This document shows positions 1 through 5,765 of a DNA stretch of 18,199 nt, piece by piece. The translations under genes were made by a program, and so were the position numbers. The stretch comes from Candidatus Omnitrophota bacterium (lineage in GTDB: Bacteria; Omnitrophota; Gorgyraeia; Aquiviventales; Aquiviventaceae): NCBI GenBank assembly GCA_016206675.1, contig JACQRD010000011.1, positions 1 through 18,199 on the forward strand, written 5' to 3'. The notes below the pieces were generated by a model, which was not told the DNA's origin, made no database searches, and saw only the letters and a list, made by a program, of their open reading frames with translations. Position 1 is the first letter of the stretch, and every line of letters starts with the position of its first letter.

Positions 1-2
1 CC

Positions 3-212
3 ATGACACAGGTCACCGTATCGTCTAAGTATCAGGTGGTGATTCCGAAGGATGTGCGGCGTCAGGTGCCGCTGCGGACAGGACAGAAGCTCGCGATTGT
101 GGTAAAGGAAGGGCTTATTACCCTACTGCCAGACCGGCCCCTGGCGTCGTTCAGAGGGTTTCTGAAGGATATGAAGATCGGGGAAATTCGGGAAAAGCGT
201 GACCGGTTCTGA
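3..212 (+). CDS. AbrB/MazE/SpoVT-fold antitoxin (VapB-type)
   Basis: This is a 69-residue protein whose N-terminal half is the swapped-hairpin AbrB/SpoVT DNA-binding fold: 'VTVSSKYQVVIPKDVRR' at about residues 4-20, then a LRTGQKLAIV-type strand and 'GLITLLP'. Antitoxins of this kind bind and neutralise the partner toxin through the C-terminal tail (about residues 47-69, here basic/acidic and probably flexible) and repress their own operon through the N-terminal fold. The toxin gene follows after 5 bases, the usual antitoxin-first order. The ATG lies at the very left edge, so no upstream ribosome-binding site or operator can be seen and a start further left cannot be excluded. The family call is strong. 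The specific VapB label rests on the PIN-domain neighbour. Confidence 0.87.
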   Translation: MTQVTVSSKYQVVIPKDVRRQVPLRTGQKLAIVVKEGLITLLPDRPLASFRGFLKDMKIGEIREKRDRF

Positions 213-217
213 TCAGG

Positions 218-589
218 ATGCTCCTGATTGACTCTTCAGGATGGATCGAGTTTTTCATGGATGGGCCGCTCGCCGGCACCTATGCGCACCATTTGAAGCA
301 TCCGAATGACGTTCTGACCCCCACCGTCGTCCTGTATGAAGTCTATAAGGTCATTAAGCGCCAGCGAAACGAAGAAGAAGCGCTGACCGCCGCCGCCCAG
401 ATGGGCAAAACCCAAGTGGTTCCTATCGATGACACTATTGCCCTGACCGCTGCAGATGCCAGCCTTACGTATCAGCTCGCGATGGCCGATGCCATCGTCT
501 ACGCGACGGCGCTGACCCATAAGGCGAAACTGGTGACAAGCGACGCCGATCTCGCTTCTCTCCCAGGGGTCGTCTATCACAAGAAATGA
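218..589 (+). CDS. PIN-domain toxin (VapC-type ribonuclease)
   Basis: This 123-residue protein has the usual length of a single PIN domain. PIN-domain toxins are Mg-dependent RNases that cut specific tRNAs or rRNA. The conserved acidic residues are visible: D5 in 'LLIDSSGWIEFF', E41 in 'VVLYEVYKVI', D91 in 'MADAIVYATA' and D109/D111 in 'LVTSDADLASL'. The last stretch is typical of VapC C-termini. The gene starts 5 bases after the antitoxin stop, and translational coupling is likely because only a weak AGG lies close to the ATG. Nothing looks truncated. Cognate pairing with the preceding AbrB-fold protein is inferred from adjacency. The target RNA cannot be told from sequence. Confidence 0.9.
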   Translation: MLLIDSSGWIEFFMDGPLAGTYAHHLKHPNDVLTPTVVLYEVYKVIKRQRNEEEALTAAAQMGKTQVVPIDDTIALTAADASLTYQLAMADAIVYATALTHKAKLVTSDADLASLPGVVYHKK

Positions 590-720
590 AGAAACGACTG
601 GCGTTGCCCAAGTTCAAAAACGAGGATCTTGTCCGATTTTCGGTCCGTATCTTTTCCTAACCTCAAGCGCTCACCCCATCCACCACCCGACCGGCGCCTT
701 TCACGGGCGTGAGTCGTCCC

Positions 721-744
721 AAAAAATCAAAGGCCCCGCGGCCT
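721..744 (-). terminator. Putative intrinsic terminator after cysH
   Basis: Read on the minus strand, the sequence just past the cysH stop forms AGGCC-GCGG-GGCCT followed by TTTGATTTTTT, a short GC stem with a U-rich tail. It would end the cysC-cysH transcript. The stem is only 5 bp, so efficiency is uncertain. In the rest of the 590-761 gap between the convergent vapC and cysH genes I see only an 8-G run at about 747-754 and no gene. Confidence 0.55.
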
Positions 745-761
745 GAGGGGGGGGTGTCGTG

Positions 762-1487
762 CTACGGCTGATCGTCCGCAGGCTTGCCGATGTCGTGGAT
801 GCCGCATTCGGTCTTGTCCTGTCCGGCCCAGCGGCCTGACCGGGGATCGTTGGGGTCGATGGGTTTCTGCGTGTGCAGCGCGCAGCCGATGGACGTGTAG
901 CCTTGCTCCCACAAGGGGTGAAACGGCGCGCCGTGGGCGCGCATGTACTCATAGATCTGCTTCACGCTCCAGGCGGCAATCGGGGCGACCTTTACCATCC
1001 CGCTGGCCAACACCTCAACGAACGGCGTGTCGCGCCGCGTGATGGCTTCCTCGCGCATTAATCCGGTGATCCAGCAGTGCACGCCCTTCAGTGCCCGCTC
1101 GGCGGCCTCCCGCTTGTATTCGCCGCAGCAGTAGCGATCGTCGATCGGTTGCGCGGCGTGCTGGCGTTTGAGGCGCGCGATCTCGTCATCCGTCAGGCGG
1201 GTGCGCACCACCGTCAGGTTGAGGTGCCAGCGCCGGCGCAACGCCTCCATAAACTCCAGCGTCTCCGGAAACAGAAAGCCGGTGTCCACCGTGCGGATGC
1301 TGAGCTGGGGATCCGCCTGGAGCGCCATGTGGATGAGCGCAGCACTATCGGCGCCGAATGAAGAGGTCAGTGCGACGTCCGGGCGGAAGGTCTCCACCGC
1401 CCAGCGGATGATCTCCACCGGCTGGGCCGTCGCGAAACGGCTGTTGAGCCGCTCAATCTCCTGTGCCGAGAGGGCGAGAGCACTCAT
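762..1487 (-). CDS. cysH: Adenylylsulfate/phosphoadenylylsulfate reductase, assimilatory
   Basis: A 241-residue PAPS-reductase-family protein that reduces APS or PAPS to sulfite with thioredoxin in cysteine biosynthesis. The PP-loop is 'SSFGADSAALIH' (about residues 42-53), followed by 'TVDTGFLFPETLEF'. 'RYCCGEYKREAAERAL' holds C120-C121, and 'WITGLMREEAITRR' is a conserved substrate segment. The C-terminal catalytic cysteine is C228 in ECGIH. APS-specific, [4Fe-4S] enzymes carry CC...CxxC. Here the first pair is present, but the second reads C202-A-L-H205, so one expected cysteine is histidine. Substrate preference is therefore left open, though the CC pair favours APS. The start ATG lies 3 bases after the cysC stop, so the two genes are almost certainly co-transcribed. 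No sulfate adenylyltransferase lies in the window. Confidence 0.93.
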   Translation of the reverse strand: MSALALSAQEIERLNSRFATAQPVEIIRWAVETFRPDVALTSSFGADSAALIHMALQADPQLSIRTVDTGFLFPETLEFMEALRRRWHLNLTVVRTRLTDDEIARLKRQHAAQPIDDRYCCGEYKREAAERALKGVHCWITGLMREEAITRRDTPFVEVLASGMVKVAPIAAWSVKQIYEYMRAHGAPFHPLWEQGYTSIGCALHTQKPIDPNDPRSGRWAGQDKTECGIHDIGKPADDQP

Positions 1488-1490
1488 GGC

Positions 1491-2051
1491 TTACCCATGG
1501 CAGCAGCCGGCGGCCGCCTGGCCGGGTGCAATCCAGCCGGCCTGCTCGAGGTAGTCCAGGATCGCCTTCAGGCTGTCGGCTTCCGTCTGCGCGCCGGAAT
1601 CCACGAGGATTTCCGGACGCTCCGGCGGCTCGTACGGGTCGGAGACGCCGGTGAAGTTCTTGATCTCCCCCGCCACGGCCTTCTTGTAGAGGCCTTTGAC
1701 GTCGCGGCGGGTCAGCTCCTCGATGGAGCACTGCACGTAGACCTCGATGAAATTGCCGATCTGCTCGCGGTTGTAATCGCGGATTGCCTTGTAGGGGGAG
1801 ATGGCCGCCGTGATGGCCACGACTCCGTTGCGGCTGAGCAGCTTCGCGACGTACCCGATCCGCTTGATGTTGGTGTCGCGGTCTTCCTTGCTGAAGCCCA
1901 GCCCCTTGCTGAGGTTGGTGCGCACCTCATCGCCGTCGAGGATTTCGACCTTCAAGCCGCGATGGCGCAGCTCGCGCGCCACGTGCTGGGCGAGCGTGGA
2001 CTTGCCCGCGCCCGAGAGCCCGGTGAACCAGAGCGTGAAGCCCTTCTGCAT
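1491..2051 (-). CDS. cysC: Adenylyl-sulfate kinase
   Basis: This protein phosphorylates APS to PAPS. From the chosen start it has 186 residues, normal for stand-alone CysC. It begins 'MQKGFTLWFTGLSGAGKST' with the P-loop GLSGAGKS at residues 11-18. It continues with 'LDGDEVRTNLSKGLGFSKEDR', 'AAISPYKAIRDYNR' and the lid motif 'KGLYKKAVAGEIKNFTGVSD', followed by 'PYEPP'. I chose the ATG at 2051 because GGAGAAGGGG lies 6-15 bases upstream and family members begin here. A further 28 in-frame upstream codons look like leader sequence. The C-terminus ends in an unusual AAAGCCHG tail. The gene precedes cysH by 3 bases in one operon. Having both APS kinase and a reductase with the CC pair leaves open whether the cell reduces APS, PAPS or both. 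Confidence 0.95.
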   Translation of the reverse strand: MQKGFTLWFTGLSGAGKSTLAQHVARELRHRGLKVEILDGDEVRTNLSKGLGFSKEDRDTNIKRIGYVAKLLSRNGVVAITAAISPYKAIRDYNREQIGNFIEVYVQCSIEELTRRDVKGLYKKAVAGEIKNFTGVSDPYEPPERPEILVDSGAQTEADSLKAILDYLEQAGWIAPGQAAAGCCHG

Positions 2052-2089
2052 GTCTGACCCCTTCTCCAGCCGTTGGCGTGACAGAAGCG

Positions 2090-2112
2090 CCGGAGCCGAT
2101 ACCCGGCTCCGG
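2090..2112 (-). promoter_or_regulatory. Hairpin in the cysC 5' leader
   Basis: CCGGAGCC and GGCTCCGG form a perfect 8-bp stem with a 7-base loop, centred about 50 bases before the cysC ATG and downstream of its predicted promoter. No T-run follows, so it is not a classical terminator. It may stabilise the mRNA or act as a regulatory leader element. Confidence 0.45.
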
Positions 2113-2125
2113 TCGTCGAGGGAGT

Positions 2126-2155
2126 ATTCTATCACCAGTCAAACGCTGCTGGCAA
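2126..2155 (-). promoter_or_regulatory. Candidate sigma-70-type promoter of cysC-cysH
   Basis: On the minus strand TTGCCA (2155-2150) is followed after 18 bases by TAGAAT (2131-2126), a reasonable -35/-10 pair in the divergent gap between cysC and the membrane gene. The -35 box overlaps the one proposed for the opposite strand, so the two promoters could compete. Judged by eye only. Confidence 0.45.
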
Positions 2156-2178
2156 TTCCTCTGTGAAGCCGGTATACT
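2149..2178 (+). promoter_or_regulatory. Candidate promoter giving a leaderless mRNA for the membrane/spermidine-synthase-like gene
   Basis: CTGGCA (2149-2154), an 18-base spacer and TATACT (2173-2178) precede the ATG at 2186 by only 7 bases. Transcription would start at or next to the A of the ATG, and no Shine-Dalgarno sequence is present. The -35 is imperfect. The call rests mainly on the good -10 box and its distance to the start codon. Confidence 0.4.
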
Positions 2179-2185
2179 GACTCGC

Positions 2186-4399
2186 ATGGTCGTCTTTACC
2201 GCGGCGGTGTTCGTCAGCGCCTTCCTGCTCTTTTCCATCCAACCGATGTTCGCGAAGATGCTCCTCCCGCTGCTGGGAGGCGCTCCGGCCGTGTGGAATA
2301 CCTGCCTGGTGTTCTTTCAGGCCATGCTGTTGGCCGGCTACGCCTACGCGCACTGGTGTGCCACGCGATGGGAGGCGCGCCGTCAAACCCTCTTGCACCT
2401 CGTCCTCCTGACCCTACCGCTCTGGCTGCTGCCCATCCGCCTGCCGGAGGGCTGGATTCCTCCCCACAGCGGCAACCCCATTCCGGCGCTGTTGGCGATG
2501 ATGCCGCTGAGCGTCGGGGTGCCGTTCATGCTGGTGTCGACCAGCGCCCCCTTGCTCCAGCGATGGTTCGCCGCCACCGACCATCCCCATGCCGCGAACC
2601 CCTACGTGCTGTACGCGGCCAGCAACTTGGGCAGCTTTCTGGCGCTGATCAGCTATCCGTGGCTCATTGAACCCCGCTGGCGACTGGCCGATCAAAGCGC
2701 GTTGTGGGGGGTAGGCTACATCCTGCTGGTGGGTCTCTGCGCCGGCTGCGCACTGCTGGTATGGCGCCGCCAGCGCGCTTCGCCCCAGGCGACTCCTCTG
2801 AAGACGGGCCCTGCGGCCGCCGTGGGGACGGCGACGCCGATTCCATGGGGCAGACGCTGGCGGTGGGTCATTCTTGCCTGTGTCCCTTCCAGTCTCATGT
2901 TGGGAGTGACGACCTATCTCTCCACGGACATCGCCGCCATTCCCCTCTTGTGGATCATTCCGCTGGGGTTGTATTTATTGACGTTTGTGCTCGTCTTTTC
3001 CGACGCGACACCGCTGCCCCATTGGCTGATGGTTCGTCTGATGCCGGGGGCGGTGATCCTCATGGGAGTGGCGCTGACATCGCACGCTATCCGTCCGACC
3101 GCGCTGTTGTTGGGATTGCACCTGGTGACCTTCTTCCTGACCTGCATGGTCTGCCACGGTGAACTGGCGAAGGACCGTCCACCGCCCCAGCAGCTGACCA
3201 GCTTCTACTTGTGGATGTCGGTCGGCGGCGTCCTGGGGGGGATGTTCAATGCGCTGGCCGCCCCGCTGATCTTCCAGACCGCTGTGGAATATCCCTTGGC
3301 GATGATCCTGGCCTGCACGCTGCTTCCGCCGGACCCTGAGGAGGAAGAAACCAGCCTCTGGTGGCTGGATTACGCTTGGCCAGTGGCCATCGGGCTGCTG
3401 GTCCTCGCCCTGTATCTCACGGTGCCGCGCATCCCCGAGCTGCCGACCGCCGCCCAGTGGTTTCTGCTGTGGGGGGTGCCGCCGATCATCTGCTATCCGT
3501 TTCGTCGACGGCCGATCCGCTTCGGCCTGTGTCTTGGCGCATGGATTTTCATCGGCACCATCCTGGCAGAAACGATGTACAAGACAACCCTGGAAGTTCG
3601 CCGGAGCTTCTTCGGCATCTACGTCGTGGAGCGGGAGCGGACCGATGGCCGCGTTTTTCACCGGCTGGTGCATGGCACCACGCTGCACGGCAAGCAGGAT
3701 CGCGATCCTGCGCGCCAGCGGGAACCGCTGACCTACTTCTCCCGCCTGGGCCCCATGAGCCAGGTGTTCGACGCGTACGTCGCGCACGGCGCGCCGCCGC
3801 GCGTGGCCATCATTGGCCTCGGCGCCGGATCGCTCGGCTGTTATGCCAGGCCCGGCGAGGAATGGGCCTTCTATGAAATCGACCCGACCGTCCTGCAGCT
3901 GGCTTCCAATCCGGCGTACTTCTCCTACCTCGAGCAGTGCGCCCCCTCGGCCCGCGTGATCCTGGGAGACGGACGGCTGTCCCTTGCTCAGGCCCCCGAG
4001 GGACACTACGGCCTGCTGATCGTCGATGCCTTCAGCTCCGACGCCGTCCCGATCCATCTGATCACTCGAGATGCCGTGCAGCTCTACTTTTCAAAATTAG
4101 GTCCTCATGGCGTGCTGGCGCTCAACATCTCCAACCGATACCTGGACTTCCGTCCGGTGCTCGGCAACATCGCCACCTCGCTCGGCGCCGTGGCCATGAT
4201 CCGCGAACACCGGGACATCCCGCTGGATGCCTTCAAGGCCGGCGTCACAGGCTCCGTGTGGGCGGCGATGGCACGGGGAGAGGAAGATGTGGGCGAGTTG
4301 CTGCGCGATCCTCGCTGGAAGCGGGCTCCGGTGCAACCGCGTTTGGGGGTGTGGACGGATGATTTTTCCAACGTGGCAAGCGTGTTCCGCCCCCAATGA
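2186..4399 (+). CDS. Polytopic membrane protein fused to a spermidine-synthase-like domain
   Basis: A 737-residue protein. The first ~480 residues hold about 12-14 hydrophobic segments, starting 'MVVFTAAVFVSAFLLFSIQP'. The last ~240 residues are a Rossmann methyltransferase/polyamine-synthase fold: 'VAIIGLGAGSLGCYA' at about residue 540, acidic 'YEIDP', 'GDGRLSLAQA', and 'DAFSSDAVP' at about 612. This matches the widespread 'fused MFS/spermidine synthase' family, whose true substrate is generally not known. I infer an aminopropyl- or methyl-transfer-like reaction at the inner membrane, without evidence for polyamine itself. The ATG at 2186 is preferred over an in-frame upstream start at 2078, because the family begins with the hydrophobic FxSAFLLFxIQPM segment and a -10 box lies inside the alternative N-terminus. 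The stop overlaps the next start (ATGA). Confidence 0.85.
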   Translation: MVVFTAAVFVSAFLLFSIQPMFAKMLLPLLGGAPAVWNTCLVFFQAMLLAGYAYAHWCATRWEARRQTLLHLVLLTLPLWLLPIRLPEGWIPPHSGNPIPALLAMMPLSVGVPFMLVSTSAPLLQRWFAATDHPHAANPYVLYAASNLGSFLALISYPWLIEPRWRLADQSALWGVGYILLVGLCAGCALLVWRRQRASPQATPLKTGPAAAVGTATPIPWGRRWRWVILACVPSSLMLGVTTYLSTDIAAIPLLWIIPLGLYLLTFVLVFSDATPLPHWLMVRLMPGAVILMGVALTSHAIRPTALLLGLHLVTFFLTCMVCHGELAKDRPPPQQLTSFYLWMSVGGVLGGMFNALAAPLIFQTAVEYPLAMILACTLLPPDPEEEETSLWWLDYAWPVAIGLLVLALYLTVPRIPELPTAAQWFLLWGVPPIICYPFRRRPIRFGLCLGAWIFIGTILAETMYKTTLEVRRSFFGIYVVERERTDGRVFHRLVHGTTLHGKQDRDPARQREPLTYFSRLGPMSQVFDAYVAHGAPPRVAIIGLGAGSLGCYARPGEEWAFYEIDPTVLQLASNPAYFSYLEQCAPSARVILGDGRLSLAQAPEGHYGLLIVDAFSSDAVPIHLITRDAVQLYFSKLGPHGVLALNISNRYLDFRPVLGNIATSLGAVAMIREHRDIPLDAFKAGVTGSVWAAMARGEEDVGELLRDPRWKRAPVQPRLGVWTDDFSNVASVFRPQ

Positions 4400-4668
4400 C
4401 GCCTGCGGAAATGACCACGGAGGAGCGGCCCAAAACCCGATGGTACTACAACGTCTGGTTCGTGCTATTGATGATTTCTCCTCTGGCCTTAGGGCCCTTG
4501 GGACTGCCGCTTCTCTGGAAGAGCCCAGCGTTTTCTCAGCCGGTGAAGGTGGGGCTCACGCTCTTCACGCTGCTCTGGACGATCCTCCTGACCGTGTACC
4601 TGATCAAATATCTGGTGCCCGCGGTGATGAACCAGATGGAGCAGCTCAAGGCGACGCTACCTTATTAA
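4396..4668 (+). CDS. Small two-helix membrane protein of unknown function
   Basis: Ninety residues with a charged N-terminus ('TTEERPKTRWYYN') and two hydrophobic segments, about residues 20-42 ('VWFVLLMISPLALGPLGLPL') and 52-73 ('VGLTLFTLLWTILLTVYLI'). It ends in a short polar tail. I do not recognise the family. The start overlaps the preceding stop (ATGA) and the stop overlaps the next start (TAATG), so it is translated in series with the membrane protein before it and the lipoprotein peptidase after it. This argues for a shared envelope role. A second ATG five codons in is an equally possible start. Neither has a convincing ribosome-binding site, which fits translational coupling. Confidence 0.72.
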   Translation: MTPAEMTTEERPKTRWYYNVWFVLLMISPLALGPLGLPLLWKSPAFSQPVKVGLTLFTLLWTILLTVYLIKYLVPAVMNQMEQLKATLPY

Positions 4669-5453
4669 TGTCCGTCAGGGCGGCAGCGGCCTGCGCCCTG
4701 CTGCTGTGCGCCGGCTGCATGCGCAGCAGCTACAATCTCGCCAGCCAGCGGCAGGAATACACCTTCACGTCAACGGATCGCGAGGTCGAGCAGGGGCGCA
4801 AGCTCGCCGCCCGCGTCACCAACGAGCTGACCGTGCTGGCCGATGACGCCGTGCAGCAGCGGGTGCGCTCAATCGGGCAGCGCATCGCCGACGTCTGCGA
4901 CCGGCGCGAGCTGGTGTATCAGTTCACCGTCCTGAGCGATCCGGAGGTCAACGCCTTCTCCCTGCCCGGCGGCTATGTTTTCGTCAACGACGGCCTCGTC
5001 AAGAAAGTCGCCAGCGACGATGAGCTGGCGGCGGTCATCGCGCATGAAGTGGCGCATATCGCCGCGCGGCATGCCGTGCGGCGGTTTGAAAGCGGAATCG
5101 GCTTGCAGCTGCTGCAGCTGGCGGCGGTGGCGACTCGGCAGGCGCAGGCGGCGCAAGGGCTCGGGATCGGCGTGCAGGCCGCTCAATTGGTGTACGCCAG
5201 AGATGAGGAGCTGGAAGCGGACCGGCTGGCGGTCAAATACCTGAAAGCGGCCGGGTTTGATCCCAAGGCAACACTGACATTCCTTGAGAAACTCGAGGAC
5301 GTCAACCGGCAGCGCACGGCCTACCTGCCGCGGGGCGTGGTGCGCCCGCAGTATGCGCGGACCCACCCGTTCGTGCCGGAGCGCCTGCGCGCCGCGAAGG
5401 AAGCCCTGTTTGGCGTGGCAGACTATATTGACTATCTCAACACAACTGATTGA
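4668..5453 (+). CDS. M48-family zinc metallopeptidase, lipoprotein
   Basis: A 261-residue secreted peptidase. The signal peptide 'MSVRAAAACALLLCAGC' ends in a lipobox (LCAGC, lipidated C17), placing it on the periplasmic face of a membrane. The zinc motif is HEVAH (H126, E127, H130) in 'VIAHEVAHIAARHAVRR'. The third ligand lies in ELEAD (E181), and 'RTHPFVPERL' is the conserved C-terminal motif. 'VNAFSLPGGYVFVNDGL' is the typical strand before the active-site helix. M48 lipoproteins of this size (BepA/LoiP/YcaL-like) take part in envelope protein quality control. That role is family knowledge, not shown here. The ATG overlaps the previous stop (TAATG). An open frame continues upstream, but the lipobox peptide fixes the start. 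Confidence 0.93.
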   Translation: MSVRAAAACALLLCAGCMRSSYNLASQRQEYTFTSTDREVEQGRKLAARVTNELTVLADDAVQQRVRSIGQRIADVCDRRELVYQFTVLSDPEVNAFSLPGGYVFVNDGLVKKVASDDELAAVIAHEVAHIAARHAVRRFESGIGLQLLQLAAVATRQAQAAQGLGIGVQAAQLVYARDEELEADRLAVKYLKAAGFDPKATLTFLEKLEDVNRQRTAYLPRGVVRPQYARTHPFVPERLRAAKEALFGVADYIDYLNTTD

Positions 5454-5454
5454 C

Positions 5455-5579
5455 CGGTAACGTGTGTCGTTGGTCGGTAACGTAGTGCGTATCGTCTATC
5501 GGTAACGTTGTTCGTCGGGTTCTGACGCACGACGTCACCGAACACCGAAACGGGCTACGTCACCGACGAACGTCAACCG
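5455..5579. repeat. 125-bp dyad of iterated CGGTAACGT words between convergent genes
   Basis: The word CGGTAACGT starts at 5455, 5475 and 5500. Inverted relatives (ACGTCACCG, ACGTCACCG, CGTCAACCG) end at 5540, 5565 and 5579. The two inner pairs are exactly symmetric about position 5520 and the outer pair is within 3 bases of it. The innermost arms (5500-5516 and 5524-5540) match at 14 of 17 positions around a 7-base loop. The left end begins 1 base after the M48 peptidase stop, and the right end overlaps the tautomerase stop. It may act as a bidirectional terminator or be a decayed mobile repeat. No long T-tract is present. Confidence 0.8.
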
Positions 5580-5752
5580 AGCAATTTGCCGGCCATCGCC
5601 CAGTCGGAGCGCTTCACGTCCTTGAAGACGATCCACACCTGCTCCGGCGGCGCCTTGGCAACCTCGATGAAGGTCTTCGTCAACGCCTCGGCCACCTGCG
5701 CCTTCTGCTGCGGCGTGCGGCCCTCCAGCCATTCGACGGTGATGACGGGCAT
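5573..5752 (-). CDS. 4-oxalocrotonate tautomerase-like protein
   Basis: A 59-residue protein beginning 'MPVITVEWLEGRTPQQKAQV'. After Met removal, Pro-1 would be the catalytic base of the tautomerase superfamily. The remainder ('EALTKTFIEVAKAPPEQVW' then 'IVFKDVKRSDWAMAGKLL') follows the beta-alpha-beta pattern of 4-OT/YwhB/DmpI-like subunits, which are normally about 60-62 residues and work as hexamers. GGAGG lies just upstream of the ATG. The start is 13 bases after the folC stop, so it is probably the last gene of that operon. Its stop codon lies inside the right arm of the 5455-5579 dyad. The substrate is unknown, because many small tautomerases have no assigned physiological role. Confidence 0.9.
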   Translation of the reverse strand: MPVITVEWLEGRTPQQKAQVAEALTKTFIEVAKAPPEQVWIVFKDVKRSDWAMAGKLLG

Positions 5753-5765
5753 GCATCCTCCAGAA

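Noticed and set aside
3..589. Toxin-antitoxin pair as a novel system
   Set aside because: An AbrB-fold antitoxin with a PIN toxin is an ordinary type II arrangement. Nothing in the sequence sets it apart.
747..754. Run of eight G residues as a possible frameshift or phase-variable tract
   Set aside because: It lies 8 or more bases past the cysH stop in non-coding sequence and affects no reading frame.
2975..4057. 360-residue open frame on the minus strand
   Set aside because: It lies antisense to the membrane/spermidine-synthase-like gene, is rich in Arg, Gln and Gly without recognisable motifs, and has no ribosome-binding site. It is a typical GC-rich shadow frame.
4227..4667. Upstream extension of the M48 peptidase frame
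   Set aside because: It runs out of frame through two other genes. The lipobox signal peptide beginning at 4668 fixes the true start.
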